Shown piece after piece: positions 22,773-35,096 of a DNA stretch of 64,000 bases. The notes beneath the pieces were generated by a model, which searched no databases, had not been told where the DNA came from, and was given only the letters and a program-made list of their open reading frames with translations. A program made the position numbers and the translations under genes. Every line of letters begins with the position of its first letter. The first letter of the stretch is position 1. Source of the DNA: Theropithecus gelada (taxonomy: Eukaryota > Chordata > Mammalia > Primates > Cercopithecidae); contig NC_037686.1 in assembly GCF_003255815.1 (NCBI RefSeq), forward strand, positions 57,881,888-57,945,887. The letters run 5' to 3'.

Positions 22773-25700
22773 AAAGCCCGTCATTTAAATGACTTAAGGT
22801 ATCTCAGAGGTAGTTGACATTGAATATAGCAAGGAAATATTTAATGCAAATGTAACTATCACGTTATCAATTTTTTGTTATTATTCAAGCCATATCTTGT
22901 GTTTGTTCAAGCTGCCTGCTTTTATAGCATACAAAGAGGTCAAACGTCAATATTGTTCACAGGTTCTGGAACATTAAATTACTTACCAATGAAATATCCT
23001 TCATTATCAAAGAAGAAGAAAAAGGAGAAGGAGGAAAGGACATTTTACTCTTGCAATGCTTTCACATATTATTCTTTTTGTAGTACCAACCTGAGTAAAA
23101 TAAAAATATATTGGTTATTACTTGTCCTCAAGAATAACTTAAATTCTGATAGAAGAGAAATGCATACATGAGTGGATAGAGGTGACGCATGAATTTGGGA
23201 GGCAAATCTCCTGTTTTGTACCAGAATAAAATATCTGCAACTTTCTTTCTCATTTGGGCTAATATGAATAAAAACACTTTTAGACATCCTAGAAAATTTT
23301 GAAATGATGCCATGATTAGGGAGAGCCAGTGCATTGAGGAACACGTCAGAACTAAGTCCAACATGAAGGGGTCAACCTAAAAACAAACCAAAAACAATAA
23401 TAATAAAGTGTACAGTAGGTGACAGAAATGTTTCTTAATTTTATTTAGGATTGGTTAGTGACTTTAATAGTAGAGACATACTCAGGGAAAGGCAATAAAG
23501 GTACATTTGTGTGTCCATGGTCTTGAAGTTTGAAAGACGGAGACACTAGCAGCATTAAGGAGAGACAAAAGTGTCACTCTTCTTCAAAAGCAACTTGTTC
23601 TAAAGATTGTACCATGGAATGGCCCTAAAAATGTACTTACCAAAAATGAAAATGGATCTGTGGTCAAATAAGTTTGTGAAACATTATTACACATTGTAAA
23701 ATGGCTCATATCATGTAACTTATCTACCACCAGCCTCATAAGGTAATACAGTAAAGAAACGTAAAAATATATATATTTCCCTAACTTTGTACAAACTCTT
23801 TAAAACACAAAATATTTTTTTCTTTTTCCTTCAAAAATATGAATGAGTGATTATTAATATTCCATCTTGGTTGAGGTTCCCTAAAAAGACTCTGAAGAAG
23901 GATACAAATGTATGCATTCTATTTAAGAGTTGATCCTACATCAGTAGGGGAGGGAAGGAAGTAGCACAGGGAAAGAAAGATAGTTCAGAAAGCTGCATTA
24001 TCAAGGAAATAACCGCTGTGGACAATGGTAGCTCAATTTTACTGGTGGACTTGGACAGACAGTGCTGAGCATGTCTCAGAGTTATTTCAGTGATTTTATG
24101 CAAGGGAAAGAAAACTAGGGGACTTTATTTGCATACTAATATCTCTTCTCTGCTTTTGGGAGGATTAACAGAGCAACATGTCTGGAAGAGGATGGAACAT
24201 GTTCCTGTGATGAGACAAAATTGGTAGCTGTTTCCAATAAGCAGAATTCAGCACACGGAGCATCCGGGTGTAGCATCTACATCATCATTTGCTCTACCCA
24301 ACCTCTGTTCCATGGAACATATTATGGGAAAGATCCTCTCAGTTCATTTGATATGATCAACCAATATGTTTGATAGTAGGGAAAACTAATATAGGATTTT
24401 TATTTTATCTTAGAAGCAAAGTATGTCCTTTTACATGTTTCTTGCACATTTTTCTCAAAACATCATTTTTTCTATTACAAGAAGAAAATTATTTGAACAG
24501 TATCAGTCTAAAACTTAGACATGTGCTCATTGTGTTTTCTAGTCATCATTTCACTCATATATTCATTTCTCAAATATGTGTAGCATAACAATTTTTTTTT
24601 AATTTTGTTGATGACATAGGGAAACTGGAAGAACTTAAAGACAGCTAAACAGGAGGGCTTATGATATTTACAAGTGTCAAATAATGAACTAGAACCTTGA
24701 AAATAAACAACTAGATTATTTTTGATCATCACATTTTTGTTTACCATTTGTATAAAGAATCACTGTATTAATTCTGAAATTTGAGTAGATATCATGTTAA
24801 GCCCATTTTAAATATTACCCACTTGAGAAAGTTCTCCCTGTCTGTGGACTCAGATAGGCTTAATATCTCACCCTTTTGCGTGAATACATTGCCTTTTCGA
24901 TACTTCAAGCCCATTATTATAGGTTTTAGTAATTTACCTATTTAAATTCTATCACCCCTGTATAACTCTGAGCTCTTAGAGAGTTGCCATTTTATCTTAT
25001 TTGGCTGTATATTCCCAATATTATCACACACTATTATATATATTTTTCTTTAAGAATCCCACAATTTAATGACAACTAGAAAAAACAGGTATACAAGGGT
25101 ATATAAGTAGAAAATATAGTGCTTCAAGATCAAGGAAAGGTGAACAGTATCCACACAAATTAAAATAACAATAATGGCCAGTTTCCTGTTCTATTTTAGT
25201 GCCCAATCATGTGAACGGTTATTAGAAATATGATTGTGAAGTTTTGGAACAGTGGTAGTATCAATCATTTAGGTTTTAAAAACAGAATGATAAAAAAGCA
25301 GGTCCAAAAATGGAAATCATCTTTTAAAAGTGTCACAAGCCACAGTTTTACAATAAGGAGCTGTTTGGTTCCTTAGGTAAACATAAGACAAAAGAAAATA
25401 GACTTGCATTCTTATAGTTGTATCTAGTTAATAGAACATATCACTAGATAAAATGCTTTTGACAGTCACTGCAATGCTCTGTCTATAAATCAATACTTTT
25501 CCTTAATTTTGTAATTTCCTATTTTATTCTCCATAAGCAAATAAATATGTGACTTTGCAGCATCACATATTTTCTCTTTTGAATGCTCTTTGCTATCAAA
25601 GTTCATTATGTAGCTGACCAAAAATATTTTGTCACCTGAGCATTCCCTTCCCACTTGAATAATTTCAAGTGGGAAAATATTGCTATGATTTCAGCAGTTA

Positions 25701-26632
25701 GTCTGTACAGAAACTGAAAATCTTAATATAATGCATCTGGCCAGAAAAATTATCTAAGAAAATGACAAAAAATAATAATAGGTTAAAAATAAACCTCAGG
25801 CCTTGACTAGATGTCATTTGAAAGGCTGAAGAGGTCCATATAATTGGTCAAATAATAAACTTTGAAACTTTTAAAAATATTATATATATTTTGAATATAA
25901 CTTACTTGAATAAAGCTAATAGTTGTGTTTGTATTGAAATAGTAGGAATCCATATTAAAAATATTTTGAGAGCTTTTAAGTTTATTCCAAAATTGAGGAC
26001 TGTTGCATGTAATTGAGGAATAAAATTATTTAAAAGTCTTCCACTTGGCTATTTTTTAATGTATTTGAAGTAAACGAACACTTATCCAAGCATTCCACCA
26101 TAAAGCCTCCTCTGAATGTCACAGACACAGACGGAGCCGTATTTTTTGTCATCTTTTTTTGGAGCTTTTGGACAGACTTTTTACAGGCCCCTTAGTTTGA
26201 TTGTATTATAACTGTTTTTGCCTATATATTTTACACACTTATTAAGACCAGCTAGTGAAAAGCAATGGTACATTTTAATCTTTTTTAACCCCCAAATCTT
26301 TCCTTAGCTATCTAACTAATTAATCTATCTTCTGGTAGCATTCCTAATGCCAGTTCCATCAATGAGCATTAAAGAGAAAACATATATATCCTTTTTAAAA
26401 AACATTCCTTCCAAATTTTGAAAGCCCCTGTCATATTTGCCCTAAAACTTTTGTTTTATAGTAAAAAACTTTATTTTTAATCTAAATAAGTTTTTAATTT
26501 CCCAGTATTACATTTATTATTTACTTATACAGTGAAACAATGAAGTAATAGGGCAAATATAACTTGTGAAATATCAAGAAATACATGCATATCCTAAGCA
26601 TGGTCTAGCTAACAGAAAAAGAGTCATATTTT
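22773..26632. other. Long unique AT-rich stretch
   Basis: No gene is recognised. At about 23860-24330 the phrase 'ttggttgaggttccctaaaa' with following text resembles an antisense old LTR, but I cannot name it. A short hairpin lies at 25648-25675. Frames at 22875-23171, 23069-23364 and 24370-24747 have no recognisable domain. Confidence 0.4.
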
Positions 26633-26640
26633 CTCTTCTT

Positions 26641-26938
26641 TTTTTTTTTTTTTTTTTGAGACGGAGTCTCGCTCTGTCGCGTGGACTGGAGTGCAGTGGC
26701 CGGATCTCAGCTCACTGCAAGCTCCACCTCCCGGGTTTACGCCTTTCTCCTGTCTCAGCCTCCCGAGTAGCTGGGACTACAGGCGCCGCCACCTCGCCCG
26801 GCTAGTTTTTTGAATTTTTTGGTAGAGACGGAGTTTCACCGTGTTAGCCAGGGTGGTCTCGGTCTCCTGACCTCGTGATCCGCCCGTCTCGGCCTCCCAA
26901 AGTGCTGGGATTACAGGCGTGAGCCACCGCGCCCGGCC
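26641..26938 (-). mobile_element. Young AluY, AluYR-like
   Basis: Full-length Alu in reverse with a T19 tail and few changes from AluY. The reads 'gcagtggccggatctcagct', 'gcaagctccacctcccggg', 'ccgccacctcgcccggctag' and 'gatccgcccgtctcggcct' match positions I associate with Old World monkey AluYR. The flanks share CTCTTCTT (26633-26640 and 26939-26946), a probable target-site duplication. This is one of the two main species clues in the window. Confidence 0.93.
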
Positions 26939-26946
26939 TCTTCTTC

Positions 26947-29069
26947 TTGTTGTAGACAATCTAATTGTAATTACAGCCTAAGTTTATATAAAGTCTTTTG
27001 ATGGCCATTTCAAGTTTAACTCATAGTAATCTTACTTTCATTTTAGGCAAGTTTTGGACAAACATTTTCTCACATGTGCTCAGTTGACAGCATGTCTTCA
27101 TGTACCCTTAAACCTCACACATTTCTCCTATCCAAAATGCATTTCTGCCTTGTTTTATGGTTAGATATTAAAACCCAATATTATGAACTAACATTAATTA
27201 CCCTTTAATTTATATTGTGTTTTGAATCAATGTTCTGGCACATACACACAAATAATACGGTATGACTACACACATTCTATACATGCATATTAATCTTGTT
27301 ACATAAAATACTTGCTGTTAGTATCAAATAATAATAGTCACAAAAATTACATGCGTGTTTTCCATTTTTCATTCCAACCATTCATTTAGTTGATAAATCA
27401 GTTTATAAACATATATTGGGGCAAATATTACTAAAATATAGAAACACATATTTCTAAAAATGACATAGAAATGCATTTGCCACATATTCCTAAAAAAGAT
27501 AATTCCTAGTTCACATAAATTTTATTAATTCACTTCAAATATTGTTAAGAGCATTAAGAAATATACTCAATCATTAATCCACTTACTTATTAAAATATGT
27601 GCTTGATATTTCTTTGTGTTGCTTAAATCTACATTAGGAACGAAAACAAATACTTTGCCTAAGCTTGAACATTCCATGTATGGTGATATGATTATCTGCT
27701 GATCATAAGGTCTGCTAATAACTCCACTTGAACTTGTAGTGAGCATGAATTTCTTTTCTAAGTCATTCAGAAGCCATCTAGCTGTTAACGTTATTCTAGA
27801 CTCTACTCTTTTGCAGGTGTCATGTTTATTGCTAGTGCAGTGAAATGATTTCCTTTGCCCTTTTTAACTTCTATATCCTGTAAGTTTGTGTTTGTTACCT
27901 ATACACTCATAGATGCTCAGGAAAGAAAGGCATGTTTTGGTGGCCATAGAGTTCTTACATTTTTGGAATCTATAATAGTCATATGTGTGTATGTAGACTG
28001 GCCTTGATCCCTTTGGTGTTTCAAAAAAGCCTGACTAGGCTCTTTGGTATCTCAAGTAAAACACCTAGATACCATGTAGTACTTACATTTTATTTACTAT
28101 ATAGAGAAAACATATCGTTTTCACCTTCCCAACCTTTACACATATTCACTGGCTGTTTTACCACTTGAAAGTGTGGAATCCAGTTTCTTTTACAGAAGTT
28201 ATTCAAATGGAATGATCTAGAAAATCAATTAAGCACATATATGGCTATCAGAAGACATATGTCTGACACTGCTTATTTCCACCTTGTGTATACACTGCAA
28301 TTTTGTTACTTTATACCAGGAGGCCAACAGTGGTCAGTTTGATTGTTCATAGTTATGATTAACTGGTAATATAGATTAGCATATTTTATTTCTCATTTTG
28401 TTTTCCAGATATCAAATGACTTTAATATCATCACTCTAAATGGTTTAATTAGTAGAAACAATAGTGTCATTTTCCATCTTATATAAATTTTCAGAAAAAA
28501 AAAACAGATTAAATGTCAGATCTAAAAAGAATCTGAATGATCACATAGTCCAGTCATTTCTGAGAGAAAATTTCAAGTGAATAAGGCACTGTCTAACGTC
28601 AAACATCTAGGACTCTGCAACTGTCAAGTCAATGTTTTAATACAACTAACAACTCCCAAAGTTGGGCAAAGATTGCATCCTGTGTAGGTCTCAGGTTGGA
28701 ATGAAAATTGAAAGTTACTGAATACTCAACTCTCCTTTACAAGAGATAAACAGTAAACAGTGAGAATTTGACAAGTGCTCTCCTCTTTTAGATGCTCAAA
28801 TTCCTTTATTTAAATCCAAAATTCTGTAGCTATTACATGGCTAAAAATCACTTTATTTAAAATACTTACATGTGTTCTATTATATTATTTGTTTTCTAAT
28901 GTATTTTACTAGGTCATATTTTCTGACATAGTTAGAAAAAGCATTCTAGAATAAATGCAGATATTGGCTATAAGCTAGTATTTACATTTCTCTAACCCTT
29001 CCCTAACCACTAACTCTGCACTAAACCCTAAGCTTTATATTTAATGTACTCATGGTCACTTCCAGCTCT
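26947..29069. other. Unique non-coding stretch
   Basis: AT-rich sequence with no gene or named repeat recognised. Confidence 0.5.
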
Positions 29070-29490
29070 ATGTTCTACAATCACCTCAGATTCAACATAT
29101 TCAAAATTAAAGTGACTTCCTCCCCCGAAAATTGGTTGCTTTCCCAGAATGTTGGGGTGATCAGGCCCAACACCTTTATTAACAGACAAAGCTGTACTAT
29201 CATCAATCCTATTACTACTTAAGACAGAAAGTTTTTCATTATCATTATACACCTTGTAAAATGTCGCTTACTCTTGACTTTACTTCATTTTATCTCTGCT
29301 CCTTACATATTGTCCCTGCCACTTTCTTTGTTCTGATTCTCAAAATTTTCACTGAGACTATTGGAAAAATTCTTAATTGTCACCTTGTCTCTATCCTGGA
29401 ATGCTTCAATTCATTCTTCACATCTTAATACAAATGTTTTGTCTAAAACACAAGTCATATTAAGGAGTTCTAGTCCCTGAAATTTTTTTT
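29070..29490 (+). repeat. L2 LINE fragment
   Basis: Diverged but in L2 order: 'caacatattcaaaattaaag' (AGCATGTCCAAAACTGAACT), 'gacttcctcccccgaaaa', later 'gtctctatcctggaatgc' and 'tgtctaaaacacaagtcat' (TTTCTAAAACACAAATCTGA). The overlapping minus-strand frame at 29028-29252 is antisense to it. Confidence 0.6.
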
Positions 29491-29614
29491 TGAATTTTCA
29501 GAGATTTTATTCAAAAGGCAACATCTTCATAAGTGAATAAGCCTTTGATCTTAGCTACCTGTATAGTCGCTTCAACTTCCCTCCACATCCTAAATCTCCA
29601 TCACATATTCTAGG

Positions 29615-29653
29615 CAAAAACAAACAAACAAACAAACAAGCAAACAAAAAACA
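29615..29653. repeat. (CAAA)n microsatellite
   Basis: About eight CAAA units with one CAAG variant. Confidence 0.9.
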
Positions 29654-29840
29654 CTGTAATATATGAGATCCCCAAAAAGTTTCCTCTCAGAAGCCTATTT
29701 CCCCCTGAGTATTTTGTCTTTCTCTTAGTGTCTCTTTATTCTTCATATGTTTCTTTTGGTCTACTATTCCATTTTCAGAGTTAAGCATTGCATCAAAAGA
29801 ACATTTTACATATTTCTAGTATGTATTAATGTCTAGTATG

Positions 29841-30130
29841 TATAAGTATCTCTATACATTTCTACATTTCCATGTTATCTTCATTAGACTAGTATTATTT
29901 TATAATATATATTTATACCTATTTATGTGTGTTCATGTCTGTATATGTCTGTATGTACATATGTTTTTAGTTTATTTTTATAGGCTGCTAACTCGATTAT
30001 TTATAGGAATGAAGAAATTATTTGTTTAAAAGTAAATTCAGTCACAGGAATGCATTCATATTTGAAAATTTGAAATTTGTGTTCAGCGCTAATTTCTGTA
30101 AGCTCAGCGTACCTTGTCCATGTTTGAATG
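29841..30130 (+). repeat. Left arm of a diverged inverted duplication
   Basis: Its reverse complement is found at 31323-31648. Shared blocks in inverted order include 'catttccatgttatcttca', 'ctagtattattttataata', 'atttatgtgtgttcatgtct', 'cagtcacaggaatgcatt' and 'taccttgtccatgtttg'. By eye the outer half is about 85% identical and the inner half lower. I cannot assign the unit to a named family. Confidence 0.85.
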
Positions 30131-30164
30131 GACAAAAACACTTACATATGTTACACTGTGTTGG

Positions 30165-30528
30165 AGGTAGGGAATAGAATGTAGTTACCAGAGGCTGCAA
30201 AGGGTAGTGGGAGTGGAGGATAAAAGGGGTTGGTAAATGAGTAGAACAATAAAGTTACACAGAAAGAATAAGTTCTAGTGTTTAGTAGCACAATAAGAAG
30301 ACTGTAGTTAACAATAATTTACTGTATATTTAAAAATACTAGAAGAGTACATTTGGAATGTTCCCAACACAAATAAATGATTAATGAGGTGATAGACGTA
30401 CCAGTTACCCAGGTTTGATCATTACACACTTTATGCCTGTATCAAAATGACTCATGTACCTCATAAATATGCACAACTATTATGTATCCATAAAAATTAA
30501 AAATTGAAATATATATTCATAAAAAAAT
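30165..30528 (+). mobile_element. L1 3'UTR/3' end (L1M/L1PB type)
   Basis: 'tagttaccagaggctgcaaa', 'gaataagttctagtgtttag', 'gtagttaacaataatttact', 'tgatcattacacactttatg' and 'aactattatgtatccataaa' follow the known L1 3' end, closing in an A-rich tail. It is 5'-truncated and lies just inside the left arm of the inverted duplication. Confidence 0.9.
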
Positions 30529-31322
30529 TGTGTACCATTTCGGGACATCAGAAAAAGAAGCATCATATAAGTAAATTGGAAACTGAAACTCTTCACTCAA
30601 AGTTAACCAATAGTTTTTCGCCATTTCCTTTTTTTGGCCCTCATGCAATTTATTTCCTGTATCTTTTTTTTATGGAGTTAGGGAAGGATTAACATTTTGC
30701 TGTAATACTTTCTCTTTTTTCCCCCTTGGTGGATAATTAAAAGTTGCCTGTAGCCATGGCAGCTTGTGTTCAAAATCACTTTCACTGATAAAAAAATTGT
30801 CATACAGGACCTGTTACTAATTTAGAGACCTCCAAGCAATACTTCCACATGACCATAACTTGATTGCTAGGGTCAGTATATGACATTAACCCCTAAGGAT
30901 TAGTGCTGGAATAAGATCTGAGCACGGTATTAGAAAAAGAATACAACACTTGCTCTACATCTGACATCAATCTCAAGTTTTTAGCCATTTGTGATTTTCA
31001 GATGCTCGAGGGCAGGTTTTTAAGAGAGGAACCCTTATAATAAATGATAATCACCAATTCTTAATGGTTATTGCACTTGACTTGCTATTTATCTTCCCAG
31101 TTGTTTCCATTGTGTGCATTATTTCTATGCTGTACATAAAACAAAACAAAACAAGCCCATGCATGACTCTAGCTGAAAAGAGTCATGCATGCACTTAGAC
31201 ATCCAGACCTAAGACATACACTTAGACATCCAGACCTACCCCCATTGGTTTTTATTTTTTTTTATTTTTTATTTTTTTTTAATGTAATGAGGACTGTATT
31301 CTAAAGAAAATATCATTAGGTA
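30529..31322. other. Spacer of the inverted duplication
   Basis: Contains a perfect 13-bp hairpin (arms 31158-31170 and 31179-31191, eight-base loop), then a 20-base motif CACTTAGACATCCAGACCTA repeated at 31192-31211 and 31219-31238, then a T-rich TTTTA tract at 31251-31281. No gene seen. Confidence 0.7.
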
Positions 31323-31648
31323 CATCCAAACATGGACAAGGTAGGCTGAGCCTACCTTAATTGGTGCTGAACAAAAATTTCACATTTCCAAATACAAATG
31401 CATTCCTGTGACTGCATGTATTTTTAAAGGAAAAATAAATTTTGGATTTTGTATTCCTTTATTCCTATAAACAATGAAGAGTTAACAGCCTATAAAAAAT
31501 AAACTAAGACATAAAACGTATGTACATACAAACTCACATATGTAGACATGAACACACATAAATACGTATAAATATATTATAAAATAATACTAGCCTAGTG
31601 AAGATAACATGGAAATGTATGAATGTGTATAGAGAGTAAAATTATATA
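31323..31648 (-). repeat. Right arm of the inverted duplication
   Basis: Reverse-complement partner of 29841-30130, about 36 bases longer through small insertions. It contains a local 10+1+10 palindrome (AAGGTAGGCT G AGCCTACCTT, 31338-31358). In the other arm the matching segment is only partly palindromic. Confidence 0.85.
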
Positions 31649-32858
31649 AACCTATCAATCCAAAATTGCTGCAAATCTTTGGGTCAAAAGGTTTTTTTTA
31701 ACTCTTCTTTTTCCTGTGTTTATGTTGATCTTTTTCTTTGAATTATAGGCACAATAAATCCATGATACAAAATATATACATATTTTCATATTATATTCAT
31801 GTTCATTTTAATATATTATTAAAGATTATTTAAAATATCATTTAAACTTGTATTATTCTACATGATAAGTATAATTTATTAAGAACAGACTGAATGTTTT
31901 TATTTTACAAATAATACTTATGATCATTTTATATATAAATTCATGTAGGTAAATTTCTCCAGATGAGAATTTATATGAAAATGATTATACAGTATTTTAT
32001 CTAAAACAGATCTTAGCCATAGAATTACTGGTTCAATGCACTTACAATTTTCATGATTCTTCAGACATATTAAAATGGTATATCTCCAAACAGTGTGCCT
32101 ATATCACACTTGTTTCCTTTTATTTTAGAGTGTCTTTAGGATGACACTTTCAGGCACTTTGAGCAAAATCCTTATTTTGCTTAGTTTCTTTTTTCATCCT
32201 TGCCTATGTAAGTGTAAAACATTGATTGTTTATTATGATGGAATGAGCTTTTTTTCTTTTTTTGCTTATAGAGGAGAGCATGTTTGAAATGTTGGCAAAC
32301 TATTTGCATTGCATATTTTGTAAATGTCTTTACTCATATACTTTTAACCTATTGCCTTTTTAATGTTTTCTGAGTTCTAAACTCTATTCAGAAATAAGAA
32401 AGATTTAACTCGTGGTTTTTTTTTCCAGTTCAGAGTAGATGTATAGCTGTGTTCAAGTACCTTTCTTTTTACAAAATGGAGTTGAATGTATTTTTAGCAA
32501 ATGTTAACATTTGTAATGTTAAGTAATGAAATGACATTTGTGAAATGGAATTTGTGGAAAAGTTTAAACCGTGAAGTGAATGGACAGATATTACCAAGTG
32601 ATGAAAATTGAAACATCTACTATTTTATTTTCATTATGGGAAACACTTGTGCTAGTCTTGGTCCATGCAGTTTGAGTGAAGTGAATCCTCACCATTACAT
32701 TCCCAGAAGGAAATATAATCTGGGTATGAATAATCTATTTCCCATATGTACTCCGTAAGATTCCGTATACCTGAGTCAGCATAGAGGTAAGCAGGTACAA
32801 GATGAAGTTCTAGAAAATTAATAAAGACATTGGTGGAACTCTTCTACCTAATGATGCC
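31649..32858. other. AT-rich unique stretch
   Basis: No gene or named repeat recognised. Confidence 0.5.
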
Positions 32859-33213
32859 TGATATGGCTTGACTGTGTCCCCACCAAAATCTCATTTTGAA
32901 TTGTGGTTCCCATAATTCCCAAGTGTCATAGGAGGTACCCAGTGGGAAGTGATTGGATAATCGGGGTGGTTCCCCCATGCTTTTCTTGCAATAGTGAATT
33001 ATCGTGAGATATGATGGTTTTATAAACATTTGACATTTTCCCTGCTGGCATTCATTCTCCTGCTGCTCTATAAAGAGGTGCATTCCATCATCATTGTGAG
33101 TTTCCTGAGGCTGTCCCAGCCATGCAGAACTGTGAATCAATTAAACCTATTTTCTTTATAAATTACCCAGTCTTGGTTGTTTCTTCATAGCAGCAAGAGA
33201 ACAGACTAATACA
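32859..33213 (+). mobile_element. 5' LTR of a MaLR (THE1/MST) provirus
   Basis: Starts TGATATGGCTTGAC and ends ACTAATACA. It contains 'tgaattgtggttcccataat', 'agatatgatggttttataaa', 'gaactgtgaatcaatta' and 'ataaattacccagtcttggt'. It pairs with the 3' LTR at 34736-35096 with many differences (roughly a fifth of positions by eye), so the insertion is old. Flanks are ATGCC before this LTR and ATGCA after the 3' LTR, a 4/5 match for the 5-bp duplication. Confidence 0.92.
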
Positions 33214-34735
33214 GTACATTGATATCAAGATTGGGGCACTGCTGCAAGGATATCTAAAAATGTGGAAATGACTTTGGAACTGGGTAACAGGCAGATATTG
33301 AAAAATTTGGAGAGCTCGGAAGAAGACAGAAAAATATCAGGAAGTTTGAAACTTCCTAGAGACTAGTTGAATGGCATTGAGCAAAATGCTGACAGTGATA
33401 TGGAAAATAAAGTCCAGGCTGAGATAGTCTCAGATGGAGATGAGGAACTTGTTGGGAACTGGACCAAAGGTCACTCTTGCTATGCTTTAGTAAAGAGACT
33501 GGTGGCATTTTACCCCTGCCCTAGAGATCTGTAGAACTTTGAACTTGTGAGAGATGATTACAGTATTTGGCAGAAGAAATTTCTAAGTGGAAAAAGGTTC
33601 AGGACGAAGTAGAGCATAATAGTTTGGAAAATGTATAGCCTGATGATGTGACAGAAAAAAAAATTCTGGGAGAAAATCAAGTCAGCTGCAGAAATTTGCA
33701 TAAGTAATGAGGAGATGAATGTTAATCACCAAGACAATGGAGAAAATGTCTCAAAGGCATGTCAGAAACCTTCATGGCAGCGCCTTCCATTATAGGCCGG
33801 GAAGCTTAGGAGGAAGAAATGGTTTTGTGGGCTGGGCCTAGGGCTCTGCTTCTCTGCGCAGCCTCAGGACATGGTGTCCTGTGTTCCAGTTGCTTCAATT
33901 CCAGCCATGGCTAAACAGAGACAAGGCATGGCTTAGGTCATTGTTTCAGAGGGTGGAAGCCCAAATCCTTGGTGACTTCCATGTCATGTTGAGCATATGG
34001 GTTCACAAAAGTCAAGAATCGAGGTTTGGGAACCTCTGTCTAGATTTTCAGAAGATGGATGGAAACACCTGGATGTCCAGGCAGAAGTTTGCTGCAGTGG
34101 TGGAGCCCTCATGGAGAACTTCTGCTAGGGCAGTGCAGAAGGGAAATTTGGGGTGGGAGCCCCCACACCGAGTCTCCACTGGCATACACTGATGCTGTGA
34201 GAAGAGGGCCACTGTCCTCCAGACCACAGAATTTTAAATCCACCAACAGCTTTCACTGCCTGCCTGGAAAGGCTGTAGACTCTCAACACTAGCCCAGGAA
34301 TGCAGCCAGGAGAGGGGCTGTACCCTGAAAAGCCACAGGGGTGGAGGTGCCCAAGACCCACTTCTTGTATCAGCTAAACCTGAATGAGAGTCATGGTGTC
34401 AAAGGAGATCATTTTGAAGCTTTATGATTTGACTGCCTCGCTGGATTTCAGACTTGCTTGGGGCCTGTAGCCCCTTCATTTTGGCCAGTGTATCCCATTT
34501 GGGATGGGTGTATTTACCCAATGTCTGTGCTTCCATTGTATCTAGGAAGTAACTAACTTGCTTTGGATTTTACAGGCACATAGGCAGAAGAGACATTCCT
34601 CATCTCAAATGAGACTTTGGACTTGGACTTTTGTGTTAATGCTGGAATAAGCTAAGACTTTGAGGGACTGTTGGAAAGGCATGATTGTGTTTCAAAATGT
34701 GAGTACATGAGATTTACGAGAGGCCAGGGGCAGAA
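33214..34735 (+). mobile_element. MaLR internal region (decayed)
   Basis: About 1.5 kb between two like-oriented LTRs, the usual spacing for THE1/MST elements. Landmarks include 'gactttggaactgggtaaca', 'cagaagaaatttctaagtgg', 'tgggcctagggctctgctt' and a purine-rich tract, GAGGCCAGGGGCAGAA, just before the 3' LTR. Only broken, gag-derived-looking frames remain (for example 33881-34192). MaLR elements lack pol and env and depend on ERVL enzymes; this copy has no intact frame and cannot move. Confidence 0.9.
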
Positions 34736-35096
34736 TGATAGGGTTGACTATGTCCCCACCCAAGTATAATCCTGAATTGTAGTTCCAATAATCCCCAGGT
34801 CCCAGGAGGGACTTGGTTGGAAATGATTGGATCATGAGAGTGGTTTACCCCATGCTGTTCTCAGGATAGTGAGTGATATCTCATGAGATCTGATGACTTT
34901 ATAATGTTCTGGCATTTCCACTGCTGGCACTCATTGTGTCTCCTGCTGCCCTGTGAAGGGGTGCCTTCTGCTATGATTATAAGTTCCCTGAGGCCTCCCC
35001 AGCCATGTGGAACTATGAGTCAAGTAAACCTCTTTTCTTTGTAAATTACTCAGTCTTGAATACATCTTCATAGCAGTGTGAGAATGGAGTAATACA
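34736..35096 (+). mobile_element. 3' LTR of the MaLR provirus
   Basis: Starts TGATAGGGTTGAC and ends AGTAATACA (361 bp), with 'ctcatgagatctgatgact', 'gaggcctccccagccatg' and 'gtaaattactcagtcttg'. It is followed by ATGCA, matching the 5' flank ATGCC at four of five bases. Confidence 0.92.

Noticed and set aside
33881..34361. Overlapping frames of 77-103 codons in a GC-richer area
   Set aside because: They lie in the internal region of the MaLR provirus and are decayed element sequence, not host genes.
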